From Planctomyces sp. SH-PL62 (GTDB lineage Bacteria > Planctomycetota > Planctomycetia > Planctomycetales > Planctomycetaceae): a stretch of DNA of 47,979 nucleotides. Location of the stretch: assembly GCA_945893045.1 (NCBI GenBank), contig CAMDEA010000048.1, positions 1 to 47,979 on the forward strand. Direction: 5' to 3'. This document shows, one piece after another, positions 28,101 through 39,535 of the stretch. Below the pieces are notes generated by a model, which did no database searches, was not told the DNA's origin, and saw only the letters and a program-made list of their open reading frames with translations. The position numbers and the translations under genes are program-made. Within the stretch, counting starts at the first letter, position 1; each line of letters opens with the position of its first letter.

Positions 28101-28316
28101 ACTGTCACCCCCGCGCAACGCCGCATCACGCTGATCGAACCGCAAGCCACCTTCGTGCTTCTCGGCTCCGTGACATTCCAAGCAAGCTCGCCGCAAGATC
28201 GGCCGCACGTCTTTGACGAAGTCGGCAGCCGAAGTCACGCGCCCCAACAGACTCACGATGACAGCAGCCATCCAGTAGGTGATCACTTTGATGTCGAGAA
28301 ACCAATTACGGCTCAT
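25188..28316 (-). CDS. Planctomycete cytochrome C / DUF1549 / DUF1553 protein (A)
   Basis: The start chosen is ATG 28316 (1042 residues, GGGGA upstream); ATG 28325 is also possible. Order: signal peptide or anchor (VITYWMAAVIVSLLGRVTSAA), PSCyt1-type domain with one haem motif CLECH in DVRPILRRACLECHGAEK, a linker, DUF1549 (starting near NPIDAFVVARL, with WLDLARYADSHGFQRD and ECAQCHNHKYDPFTQRDYY), a beta-rich middle domain, then DUF1553 (NRLTLARWLVSRENPLTARV to NTPLQALTLLNDPVYVEA). A second CxxCH (CAQCH) lies in DUF1549. It pairs with the DUF1501 gene downstream. The linker and middle contain repeat-derived segments (26311-26378, 27821-27870). The family is abundant in planctomycetes and its function is unknown. 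Confidence 0.93.
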   Translation of the reverse strand: MSRNWFLDIKVITYWMAAVIVSLLGRVTSAADFVKDVRPILRRACLECHGAEKHEGGLRFDQRDAALRGGDSGRVLIAGRPEESELLLRVSLPRGHEDAMPPRGKPLSAREIKLLRDWIASGANWPENSESATHWAYVKPVRPAVPKLASDFKSQISDFKFQIQNPIDAFVVARLVSEGMTQSPEADRATLARRLSLDLIGLPPSPAEVEAFVNDTAPNAYEKLVDRLLRSDEFGVKWARPWLDLARYADSHGFQRDDLRDVWAYRDWVVNAFNADMPFDQFTIEQVAGDLLPNPTQDQLIATGFHRCTPTNVEAGTEPEESRINQVIDRVNTTGAVWLGTTLECAQCHNHKYDPFTQRDYYRLLAFFNNTEAEADRANPKVPGSIRFLGPSLTLADVQKDSERAALKAELAKLNRQINESQPLANATTEDVPSPKKKPKQTSVASARVEVLKVDGFDAASGAESELQADGSVLLTGDVPEKDTYSVELPIAGRQLSAIQLEALRHASLPGGGPGRGDSQRTNFVLHELEVELVPPKIGSNELANKNTRVRFKSAYATFEQAKFSAAGAIDGDLQTAWAIAPAFDRSHSAVFVLDEPLDVADGSALKVRMVQNFGGGRVIGCFRLSAVFGSPDSVIAPLAAKNKSKVSGFALATGASATQPAASAAPLTDRKSELEKRLAALDVESTLVMRELRELRSTTMFQRGEYTQPGESVTAGTPAILPAAADGPPNRLTLARWLVSRENPLTARVTVNRWWAEIFGRGLVTTVEDFGIKGEPPTHPELLDWLAVEFQEQGWSLKRLLKLIVMSATYRQSARVTPELLAQDDLNRLYARGPRFRLDAEAIRDNALSLAGLLSLNKGGLPIRPPQPDGLWRKVGGQQYTYEVSPGERQFRRGLYVVLKRGSPYPSFVNFDASSRMACVVKRSRSNTPLQALTLLNDPVYVEATRAFARRIITERPQADVEARIDHAFRIAVSRSPKPNELAVLRQLFEQQLGRHEADESFAKRLFENVSRPDHTTLAEFAAWYAVSSALMNLDETITKG
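26311..26378. repeat. Family C inverted repeat inside a coding region
   Basis: GTGAGCGGCGCGGCGCTAGC (26311-26330, arm to 26337) faces the arm 26352-26378 ending CGCAAATCCGCTCAC, with about four mismatches. It is in frame in the DUF1549/DUF1553 gene, encoding a Ser/Ala/Thr-rich stretch between domains. It is related to 18356-18437. Confidence 0.75.
27821..27870. repeat. AAATCTGAGATTTGA micro-repeat in coding linker
   Basis: Iterations of (G)AAATCTGAGATTTGA encode alternating Lys/Gln/Ile/Ser (FKSQISDFKFQIQ) in the linker before DUF1549. The same type of micro-repeat is at the same place in the paralogous gene (35115-35160). Confidence 0.75.
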
Positions 28317-28380
28317 AGAGTTCATCCCCGAAGCCAGAGTAACTGGCTGACGACGGATTCCGCAATTCGGATGTTCGTAC

Positions 28381-28477
28381 AAGCCGGAGGCTTGTTAGCC
28401 ATTAGCCGGTGGTTGAGCGAAGCGACACCACCGGTCAGCGATCCTACGGAAAATGGTCGCATCCCGGCAGGGATGCC
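28381..28477 (+). repeat. REP unit plus short palindrome (array unit 1)
   Basis: Plus-orientation unit starting AAGCCGGAGGCTTG, then AGCCGGTGG...CCACCGGTCA (28381-28437), with 28459-28477 carrying the palindrome GCATCCCGGCAGGGATGC. It lies just downstream of the transposase gene stop. Confidence 0.9.
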
Positions 28478-28498
28478 AGCAATCGGCACGCCGCGATT

Positions 28499-28945
28499 TC
28501 AATCGAGATATCGTTCATCGAATTCGATGCCGGCTTTCATCAGCAAGTCGATCAATTCCTCCCGAAACGATCGTTGCCGATGATGCTCGGCTTGATTCGC
28601 GATGTAGCGTTTGACTCCCTCACGAGACGTCACGCTCACCGTGAACGCGGCATAACCCTCTTGCCAGGCGAATGATTTCAAACCGATCTCGTCGTGGACC
28701 CACGCGGAGGATGCCTTCTTCAATTCTCGAAGGAAATCCGAAAGTCGGTGCGTGGCCTTCAGTCCGACCAAAAGATGAACGTGGTCCGCGATGCCGCCGA
28801 CTCCCTGCGGAAATCCATCCAATCCTTTGACCGTTCCTCCGAGGTATTCGTGCAGACGTCCTTGCCAGTCTTTTGAGATTAAAGGTTCGCGATGTTTCGT
28901 GCTGAAGATGAGGTGGTAATGCAGGCTCAGATACGTCGATGACAT
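28499..28945 (-). CDS. REP-associated tyrosine transposase (IS200-like Y1 family)
   Basis: The start chosen is ATG 28945, giving 148 residues, the usual size for this family; upstream in-frame codons lack family similarity. The HUH motif is H55-V-H57 in IADHVHLLVGL, and the catalytic Tyr114 is in VKRYIANQAEHHRQRSF with Gln118 three turns on. The opening TYLSLHYHLIFSTKHREPL is typical. Such enzymes nick and rejoin single-stranded DNA at REP hairpins. This copy is single, without IS200 ends, and is flanked by plus-orientation REP units at 28381 and 29058, so it is best read as the RAYT that made the adjacent array. All catalytic residues are intact, so it may be active. Confidence 0.93.
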   Translation of the reverse strand: MSSTYLSLHYHLIFSTKHREPLISKDWQGRLHEYLGGTVKGLDGFPQGVGGIADHVHLLVGLKATHRLSDFLRELKKASSAWVHDEIGLKSFAWQEGYAAFTVSVTSREGVKRYIANQAEHHRQRSFREELIDLLMKAGIEFDERYLD

Positions 28946-29057
28946 GGCGGCCCTTTCGATGCGCGATGGATAGGCGACGCGAAGAATGATGTTGGCCATT
29001 GGATTCGAGCCACATCTAAGACCGCAACCATTGGCATCGAGCGGCGGGTTTCAAGCC

Positions 29058-29353
29058 AAGCCGGAGGCTTGCCAGCCATTAGCCGGTGGTTGAGCGCAGC
29101 GACACCACCGGTCAGAGTTGAAGGCCAGATGAGTGCATCCCGGCAGGGATGCCAGCGCGGATTGTTGGGCACAGCGGGTGACGGTGCAATTGATTGCCGA
29201 TGTCGGCTGTCCGAGGTGGGCGCGTGGATTGTTTGCGGTGCCTCGTTCCACGAATCTGGCATCCCTGCCGGGATGCAATGGTTGTGGGTGGACCTTCAAC
29301 CGGTGGTGCGCTGCGCGACCACCGGCTAATGGCTGACAACCCTCCGGGTTGGC
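29058..29353. repeat. REP composite 1 (plus unit, spacer, minus unit)
   Basis: Plus unit 29058-29115, palindrome 29135-29153, a ~104-base spacer, palindrome 29258-29276, minus unit 29299-29353. Each end pairs with the other in a giant inverted repeat, and each REP unit also folds on its own (CCGGTGGT...ACCACCGG). The sequence CCACGAATCTGGCATCCC just before the second palindrome recurs in composite 2. The ~1 kb without a gene from 28946 to 30011 consists of these composites and their spacers. Confidence 0.9.
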
Positions 29354-29455
29354 GAAGCGCCGGTGCTCTCTCGATGCGACCGTGGCCGTCGATACGTGAC
29401 GACGATTAGCGCTGAAGCCGCAACGATTGCCACACAAGTACGCCGATGACCGTCC

Positions 29456-29722
29456 AAGCCGGAGGCTTGTCAGCCATTAGCCGGTGGTTGAGCGCAGCGA
29501 CACCACCGGTCAACGATCACCCACCGAATCAACGCACCCCGGCAGGGGTGACAGCGCGTGTTGTGGAATCAGTAGGCGGCGGTGCGTTGTTGGCGCGGAT
29601 CGTTGCCGAATGGTCATTCCACGAATCTGGCATCCCTACCGGGATGCGTTGGCAATTACGGATCGCCAACCGGTGGTGCGCTGCGCGACCACCGGCTAAT
29701 AGCTGGCAACCCTCCGGGTTGG
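29456..29722. repeat. REP composite 2 (plus unit, spacer, minus unit)
   Basis: Plus unit 29456-29513, palindrome GCACCCCGGCAGGGGTGA (29534-29551), a ~77-base spacer, palindrome 29629-29647, minus unit 29669-29722. It repeats composite 1 with a 398-base offset. Base changes in its first palindrome (CACCCC/GGGGTG) are matched on both sides, so the hairpin is kept. Confidence 0.9.
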
Positions 29723-29807
29723 AAAAACGCCGATGCCAGTTCAACGAGAGGCGATGCCCAATCGATGCGATCGGGTCCGCCGATGCGTGCCATGACGATT
29801 GCGGAAC

Positions 29808-29904
29808 AAGCCGGAGGCTTGTCAGCCATTAGCCGGTGGTTGAGCGCAGCGACACCACCGGTCAACGATCACCAACCGAATCATCGCACCTCGGCAGAGG
29901 TGGC
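29808..29904 (+). repeat. REP half-composite ending the array
   Basis: Plus unit 29808-29864 and palindrome GCACCTCGGCAGAGGTGGC (29886-29904), with the pairing CACCTC/GAGGTG kept. The remnant TTCCCAAGAATCTGG (about 29927-29942) matches the segment normally found before a second palindrome, but no minus unit follows; the HEPN gene begins ~70 bases later. Confidence 0.85.
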
Positions 29905-30011
29905 AGCTTGGATTATTACCCTGGAGTGTTCCCAAGAATCTGGTTCACACATTGGACACTCTGTAAAAGGGATGGACTCAAAAGTCAGACTAAGGCGACG
30001 AGAGAATTACG

Positions 30012-30758
30012 ATGAAAAAGCAAATCGACAACGACTTCGAAAAAGAACTGCGGCGTCTCAGGTTGAGGCGTGATTTGCCCAAATGGGTGGTCAATTCGGT
30101 CGATCAATTCATGCGAAACGTTGGTCGTGTCAAAAGTCTTGTAGAACTCTATGACACCATTCAAGAAATCCGCAGCCGAAATGGTCGTGGCAAAAAGGGA
30201 CGTCGAAAGGTCGAGGAGGTTGATCTTCTGCGTTCGGCGGTAGTTTTGCTGCACGCCACACTGGAAGAGTTTCTTCGAGCGAAGGTCATCCAATTCTTTC
30301 CCTATTCGCAGCCGGACGCCTTCAAGTCAATTCCACTTTTCGGTCTGGAAAACAACCGAGCTGATAAGTTCGGTTTGGACTCGCTCGTCAAACATCGGGA
30401 CAAAACCGTTGACTCACTGCTCCGTGAATCTGTGCGTTCTCACGCGTACCAGAGGAGTTTTAATGACGGGACGGACATTATGAGCTGGCTCGAACGAGTC
30501 GGCGTGAGGCCAGATGATGAGCTACGAAAGCGTCTGGCCAAGATCGGCCCAATGATCAAACGACGGCACTCGATCGTCCATAACGCTGACCTGGGATCGA
30601 AGTCCGGAAAAGGCAATCATCGAACGTCGTCACTCAGTCGTGATACCGTAGATACTTGGATTGGTGACACAACAGCGTTCATGTCTCGTGTGCTTTGGCA
30701 CCTTGGAGAAACTCTGCCATCGGATAATCCCGATTCGAGCAAATACTCGGGCAAGTAA
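30012..30758 (+). CDS. HEPN-domain protein (putative RNase), orphan
   Basis: A protein of 248 residues, soluble and strongly basic at the N-terminus (ELRRLRLRRD; NGRGKKGRRKVEEVD). The C-terminal part has KRRHSIVHNAD with R185-x4-H190, the RxxxxH motif of HEPN ribonucleases, and the helical context suggests the RiboL-PSP-HEPN type. ATVLLHATLEEF-like and GPMIKRRHSIVHN helices would pack as HEPN helices 1 and 4. HEPN proteins act in RNA cleavage, toxin-antitoxin and anti-phage systems. No MNT-type antitoxin gene is next to it. The gene is visibly AT-richer than its neighbours and sits at the end of the REP array, both signs of transfer. The HEPN call rests on the motif and helical pattern only. 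Confidence 0.7.
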   Translation: MKKQIDNDFEKELRRLRLRRDLPKWVVNSVDQFMRNVGRVKSLVELYDTIQEIRSRNGRGKKGRRKVEEVDLLRSAVVLLHATLEEFLRAKVIQFFPYSQPDAFKSIPLFGLENNRADKFGLDSLVKHRDKTVDSLLRESVRSHAYQRSFNDGTDIMSWLERVGVRPDDELRKRLAKIGPMIKRRHSIVHNADLGSKSGKGNHRTSSLSRDTVDTWIGDTTAFMSRVLWHLGETLPSDNPDSSKYSGK

Positions 30759-30780
30759 CGTCCAACGTGCATCGTGGCTG

Positions 30781-32214
<1,434 letters not shown>

Positions 32215-32242
32215 GACCGAAATCTCTGCAAAGGAAGTTGGG

Positions 32243-32303
32243 AACACTAATCGACGCTAATCTGCGCTGATCGGATTAGCGAAGATCAGCGCAGATTAGT
32301 GTT
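32243..32303. repeat. Inverted repeat between DUF1501 and cytochrome gene
   Basis: CTAATCTGCGCTGATC (32257-32272) faces GATCAGCGCAGATTAG (32284-32299) exactly, with an 11-base loop, and outer CACTAATCGA and TAGTG extend it. It is unlike families A to G in sequence. Confidence 0.75.
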
Positions 32304-32313
32304 CTTTGCCATC

Positions 32314-35622
<3,309 letters not shown>

Positions 35623-35707
35623 CGGAGTGTCCTGTTGAAAGAACGCCGCAAAAATCACCGAGTCCGAGAGGCGCGGAGAAAGTTTATATCCCGCTCCCTC
35701 GAATGTT

Positions 35708-37021
35708 TCACGGTTGGCTCGGACAATCACCGCGAGTGCGATCCGTCAGCCGCAGTTCCAACAGGCCCAGACCGATCAGGGCCAGCGAGTAGACCTGCAC
35801 GCCAGAGATGCGGGCCAACGGTTGGCTGAACCACGATGAGGCGGCGATGGCCATGGCCCAATAGGCCAGTCCGGAATTTGTCAGCGGGGTCTCTGACCGT
35901 CGTTCTCGCAGCAAGACGTCAGCCGCGAGTAGCACGCTCTGCACGACAAAAATCGAGTCGTAGATGCCGACATACAGATTGAGGATCGGCAGCCACGCCA
36001 GTGTCGCCGCCCAGAGCCATTGTCTGGATGGGGCCTCGCAGGAATCCCAGCGCCACCACGCTCTCGCCAACCATGCGAATGGAGCGAGCGCCAGCATCCC
36101 AAAGACCGCTGTTCTCGCCAGCGACTGTCCGCCCCACAACGATCGCAAAGCGTTGTTGAGGTCCACGTATTTCCAAGTCAGGATTGGCAGGCCGCCTCCG
36201 GAAGTGCTCTTGCGAAAGTTGAGCAGCACATCGAGGTAGCCGACGCTCACGTCCCAGCCGACCAACGCCAGCGAGAGGCCCGCCAACAAGACTCCGGTGA
36301 TCGTCATCCCCAACAACATTCGCCAGCGGCGGCCGATGACGAGCAACGGCAGCAGCAGCAGCAACAACGTCGGTTTGTAGAAGCTCAGTCCCAGCGCCAT
36401 TCCGGAAGCCATCGGCCGGTTGCGAGACAAGAAGTACCAAGCCAAGGCGTAGCTGAAGAAACCCGCCGACGAGAGTTGACCTCCCAACCAGCATTCCATC
36501 AAGAACGGCTCGAACGAGAGGGCCAGCAACATCACGAGTCCGGTCTGCTCTCGCGGCAGACCGGATGATGAGCGAACCAGCAGCCAGACGCCGACGATGA
36601 ACAGGCTCAGCGAGATCATCAACCAAATAGCGACCGCCACCTCATAGGCGCACCACGTCAGCGGCCGGAGCACTCCGGCCACGAAGGGCGGATGGACGTA
36701 GGGAATCGAGTCGTGTGGATCGAGCTTCGGAAGCAGCTCGTGATAAAGCTGGTCGTGCAACGCTCGGTCGTACAACTGATTCGTTTGGCCTCGATCCAGA
36801 ATCTGCGCCGCTACGAAGAAGCCCGCGAAGTCGTTCCCCAACGGCTGACCGAACGCAGTTTGGCCTCGGTCGGATGTCGCGAACGACACACACAGCAGCA
36901 CGCCTCCCACAACCAGCACAGCAGCGGAGATTAGCCGCAGATACACCGGCTGAAGCCGTGAATCGATCGCTCGGCGGAGCGCTGTCCCCAAACGATTCGT
37001 CCTTGAAGTTCCCGGTTCCAT
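35708..37021 (-). CDS. GT87-like membrane glycosyltransferase
   Basis: The start chosen is ATG 37021 (437 residues). The frame stays open to 37138, but that part is encoded by a family B repeat. About ten membrane helices. The first periplasmic loop has NDFAGFFVAAQILDRGQTNQLYD and IPYVHPPFVAGVLRPL; the DF...A..L...G....LYD and HPPF pattern is that of DUF2029/GT87 mannosyltransferases, GT-C fold, which use polyprenyl-phosphate sugars. The Asp of NDF is the expected catalytic acid. Neighbours do not indicate the acceptor. No SD is obvious before the chosen start. Confidence 0.85.
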   Translation of the reverse strand: MEPGTSRTNRLGTALRRAIDSRLQPVYLRLISAAVLVVGGVLLCVSFATSDRGQTAFGQPLGNDFAGFFVAAQILDRGQTNQLYDRALHDQLYHELLPKLDPHDSIPYVHPPFVAGVLRPLTWCAYEVAVAIWLMISLSLFIVGVWLLVRSSSGLPREQTGLVMLLALSFEPFLMECWLGGQLSSAGFFSYALAWYFLSRNRPMASGMALGLSFYKPTLLLLLLPLLVIGRRWRMLLGMTITGVLLAGLSLALVGWDVSVGYLDVLLNFRKSTSGGGLPILTWKYVDLNNALRSLWGGQSLARTAVFGMLALAPFAWLARAWWRWDSCEAPSRQWLWAATLAWLPILNLYVGIYDSIFVVQSVLLAADVLLRERRSETPLTNSGLAYWAMAIAASSWFSQPLARISGVQVYSLALIGLGLLELRLTDRTRGDCPSQP

Positions 37022-37066
37022 CGTGTTGGCAGTCTGACACACATCGCCGCGGATCGCCAAGACGGA

Positions 37067-37131
37067 ACCAGCACGACGCGCCAGCGAGTGATCGTCTGAA
37101 AATGCACCACTCGCTAGCGCGTCGTGCTGGT
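37067..37131. repeat. Family B inverted repeat, intergenic
   Basis: CAGCACGACGCGCCAGCGAG (37069-37088) faces CTCGCTAGCGCGTCGTGCTG (37110-37129), one mismatch. It lies between the secreted-protein gene (37153) and the glycosyltransferase gene. The copy inside gene B is at 34267-34350. Confidence 0.85.
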
Positions 37132-37152
37132 CTGGCAACGATTCCTAGAACA

Positions 37153-38112
37153 TCACTTCCGCAGCGATTCCGTCTGCCAGCCGAGCGATTCGATACGGCG
37201 CAACTCGGCGTCGATGTCGGCTCCCTCGAAGAACGACAGCCAGCCGCGCAGGGTCTGCGTTTCCCCCGGAGCACAGTCCGGGAACTTCGGGTCCGAGTGC
37301 AGACACGGACACGGCGCGTTGCCCCACGGACGATGACAAGGCTCCCACGCGGTGATGATCCAGCGCTTCTTCGAGTCGTCATGCACAGCGACGAACGGTT
37401 TGCGAAACAGTTTGTTGTCGTTCGTCTGCGCCGCGAAGCCGCTGGCTCCTTTGAGCATCACGCAGTTCTGCACGCGCAGGTCCGACAGTTTTTCTTTCGA
37501 GCCGTTCTTCAACCATAGCTCCATGCGCACCGCTTCGCGTTGCGGGACGATGAGCGCACCAAACTCGATGCCGTTCGGAAGCCGGCGTTGGATGTCCAAC
37601 GAGCCGTCTTTGTGGCGATTCCATTCCAGTCGTTCCATCGCGATGCCTTGCTTGGACCAGACGGTGTCGATGTGCGTGTGAGCCAGATACGTCAGGCCGA
37701 GATTCGACCACAACGCTTCCGGCACATCGACGACGACGTAGCTCGTCGTGTCCCACGGCGTAAAGACGCTGACCTTGGTTTCGCGTTGCGGATTGACCGC
37801 TCCGTCGAGAAACCCGATGCGCGGATGCCGGCCGCCCGGATACGGCAACACCAATAACGACGCATTCGCCGCGCGAGCCGGGCGGTTGTCGTCCCGGATG
37901 TCGAACTTCGTCCGCGCGGCTTTGATCTCGTCCGCCGATAGGCCGGTCGCGGCGGTGATTTCGTCGTTCGAGTAGCGGTGCTGCCAAATCATGTTCTCCA
38001 GCCAGACGCGGAGTTCGGCATCATTCTTCGGTCGCCGAGCATTCGACGGATCGTCGGCCTGCACGACGTTCGTCAGCAGCGCGACCGTCACCAATATCAC
38101 GAAGACTCGCAT
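37153..38112 (-). CDS. Secreted protein of unknown function
   Basis: I do not recognise a named family. The product is 319 residues. GGAG lies nine bases before ATG 38112. The signal peptide is clear (MRVFVILVTVALLTNVVQA). A helical N-terminal region (ELRVWLENMIWQHRYSNDEI, with a possible helix-turn-helix-like ATGLSADEIKAA) precedes a beta-rich domain containing YPGGRHPRIGFLDGAVNPQRE and LGLTYLAHTHIDTVWSKQG. The end is Cys-rich (CHRPWGNAPCPCLHSDPKFP), with His and Cys that could bind metal or form disulfides. Similar secreted proteins in planctomycetes are usually annotated hypothetical. Confidence 0.72.
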   Translation of the reverse strand: MRVFVILVTVALLTNVVQADDPSNARRPKNDAELRVWLENMIWQHRYSNDEITAATGLSADEIKAARTKFDIRDDNRPARAANASLLVLPYPGGRHPRIGFLDGAVNPQRETKVSVFTPWDTTSYVVVDVPEALWSNLGLTYLAHTHIDTVWSKQGIAMERLEWNRHKDGSLDIQRRLPNGIEFGALIVPQREAVRMELWLKNGSKEKLSDLRVQNCVMLKGASGFAAQTNDNKLFRKPFVAVHDDSKKRWIITAWEPCHRPWGNAPCPCLHSDPKFPDCAPGETQTLRGWLSFFEGADIDAELRRIESLGWQTESLRK

Positions 38113-38127
38113 CGGATCGGACTCCTT

Positions 38128-38192
38128 GTGCCTTCATTTTTCGCCCTTCATTTTTTGCCAGCTCTGTCGGGCAGCAGGCGGAAAATGGGACC
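38128..38192. repeat. Family G repeat, reverse copy
   Basis: CCTTCATTTTTCGCCCTTCA (38131-38150) and GGCGGAAAATGGGAC further on are the reverse complement of the element at 12773-12858. Together they form an imperfect foldback. It lies between the secreted-protein and kinase genes. Confidence 0.6.
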
Positions 38193-38209
38193 ATGAAATA
38201 GGAACATCC

Positions 38210-39295
38210 TCAACAAGAGCAAATCGCCTTGAGCCGTCTGCGCAAATCGGCGAATGCGGAATCCACGCGATCCGGCGGCGACAACAGCCAATCGCGTGTG
38301 ACCTCACGCACGAAAGCCTGAGCTTCCGAGGTCAAATAGTCCACTGTGCTCTTGCCATCGACACGCGCTCGCAGGCAGGCGGCTAAGTGCGCGACAGTGC
38401 GTCGTTCGTGGGGCAGGTTTTCAACCTGCCCGTCCTTGGATTCCGGAGGACGGGCAGGTTGAAAACCTGCCCCACGATAGGCGGTCCAGAACGCGCGAAT
38501 CATGTCGAAGAACTCATCCGCTCGCGCCGCGTGCTTGATCGTCTTGAGCAGCAGGTGGCTCAGGAAGAAGCCGAGATCGAACGCCGGATCGCCAAAGTGC
38601 CCCGTCTCGAAATCAACCAGCACGAATCGCGGTCGCTGACGATCGCTGCCCGATTCGCTCGGCACAAGCAAGATGTTCTTCGGGCTGAAGTCGCCAAGCA
38701 CCAGGCAAGTCGTCGTCGCTAAAGTCTCATCAATGAGCCGTTCCAGCGCCGGACGAAACTCGGCCTGTCGCTGCGCCACGAAACGGTAAAACGGATCAAG
38801 CCGTAACTCGTCAAAGATCGAGCGGTCGCCGAGTCGCTGACGCAGGTCAGTGTCGTTGGTCGTGCGAGCGTGAATCTCAGCCAGTAGTTCGCCGAGCCGG
38901 CGTGCGATCGTGGAATCCACTTCACCGTTCAACAGAGCGGTTTTCCAAACGACGTGCTCGCGCGGGATTGCTTCCATCGCGAACAGAAAATTGTCCCGGT
39001 CCTCGAACAGCCGCTTCGGCACGACTCCCGGTGGCGTGACACGCGACAGCACATCGAGCACGTCACGCTCGCGCCAGATGCGTTCGGGCTGGCTGAACCA
39101 GTCGGCCTGCGTACGGAGTTGTGCTCGCGATTGCTTGACGACGAAGTCCTCGCCACCCGGCACTGAGACGCGCATCACGACATTGGAGACTCCGCCGGAC
39201 AGCGTTTCCGCGTGCGACTTCGCGGCATCGGCCAATGACAGCCGGCCCGTCTGGCAGAGGTAATCTATCAGGTTTTCGGGACCGAGTTCGAGCAT
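38210..39295 (-). CDS. APH-fold kinase (aminoglycoside phosphotransferase family)
   Basis: The start chosen is ATG 39295 (361 residues); the open frame up to 39460 is encoded by a repeat. Features in order: nucleotide loop LSGGVSNVVMRVSV with GEDFVVKQSRAQL (Lys), catalytic loop LVLGDFSPKNILLV, and metal-binding VLVDFETGHFGDPAFDLGFF. The catalytic Asp and Asn are kept, but the usual His of HGD is Leu here. The DPAFDLGFFLSH segment resembles methylthioribose kinase-like members, so a small-molecule kinase is likelier than antibiotic resistance; the substrate is unknown. Residues encoded by 38406-38473 (GAGFQPARPPESKDGQVENLPH) come from a family A repeat inserted before the last helices. Confidence 0.87.
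   Translation of the reverse strand: MLELGPENLIDYLCQTGRLSLADAAKSHAETLSGGVSNVVMRVSVPGGEDFVVKQSRAQLRTQADWFSQPERIWRERDVLDVLSRVTPPGVVPKRLFEDRDNFLFAMEAIPREHVVWKTALLNGEVDSTIARRLGELLAEIHARTTNDTDLRQRLGDRSIFDELRLDPFYRFVAQRQAEFRPALERLIDETLATTTCLVLGDFSPKNILLVPSESGSDRQRPRFVLVDFETGHFGDPAFDLGFFLSHLLLKTIKHAARADEFFDMIRAFWTAYRGAGFQPARPPESKDGQVENLPHERRTVAHLAACLRARVDGKSTVDYLTSEAQAFVREVTRDWLLSPPDRVDSAFADLRRRLKAICSC
38406..38473. repeat. Family A perfect 28-bp inverted repeat inside kinase gene
   Basis: The arms 38406-38433 and 38446-38473 are exact reverse complements with a 12-base loop. On the coding strand they give AGFQPARP and GQVENLPH. It is the best-preserved family A copy. Confidence 0.9.
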
Positions 39296-39314
39296 GATGT
39301 ATTGGAAAAACACA

Positions 39315-39380
39315 GTACCGCGACCGTCAGGGAGCGGCCTGCTCCTGTCATCGCGGGCCGCTCCCTGACGGTCACGGTAC
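39315..39380. repeat. Inverted repeat upstream of kinase gene
   Basis: The arms 39315-39339 and 39356-39380 match over 25 bp with one mismatch, around CCGTCAGGGAGCGGCC. It lies in the leader of the kinase gene and divergent from trhA. Read on the minus strand it would extend the kinase with RQGAARDD...RPLPDGRGT, which I take as repeat, not protein. Confidence 0.85.
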
Positions 39381-39535
39381 GGAATTGAAATGTCCTGACT
39401 CACGGGCGAAGCGTAGTCATTGTTTTCGAGACTTGCATCGCAGAACCGCTGTTTGCTCACCGGACGAATTCTGGTATTTCGCCATCCCGCGATCGCGGTC
39501 GGTTGTCGCCGCGAGGTTTTCGACAGGAGTCTGCT

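Noticed and set aside
29058..29904. CRISPR-like look of repeats and spacers
   Set aside because: Repeats alternate in orientation, spacers are 77-104 bases and partly similar, and no cas genes are present; the REP reading fits better.
37022..37138. N-terminal extension of the glycosyltransferase
   Set aside because: It is encoded by the family B repeat (37067-37131) and is not membrane-like or conserved in type.
39296..39460. N-terminal extension of the kinase (55 residues)
   Set aside because: It is encoded by an inverted repeat and leader; kinase similarity starts after ATG 39295.
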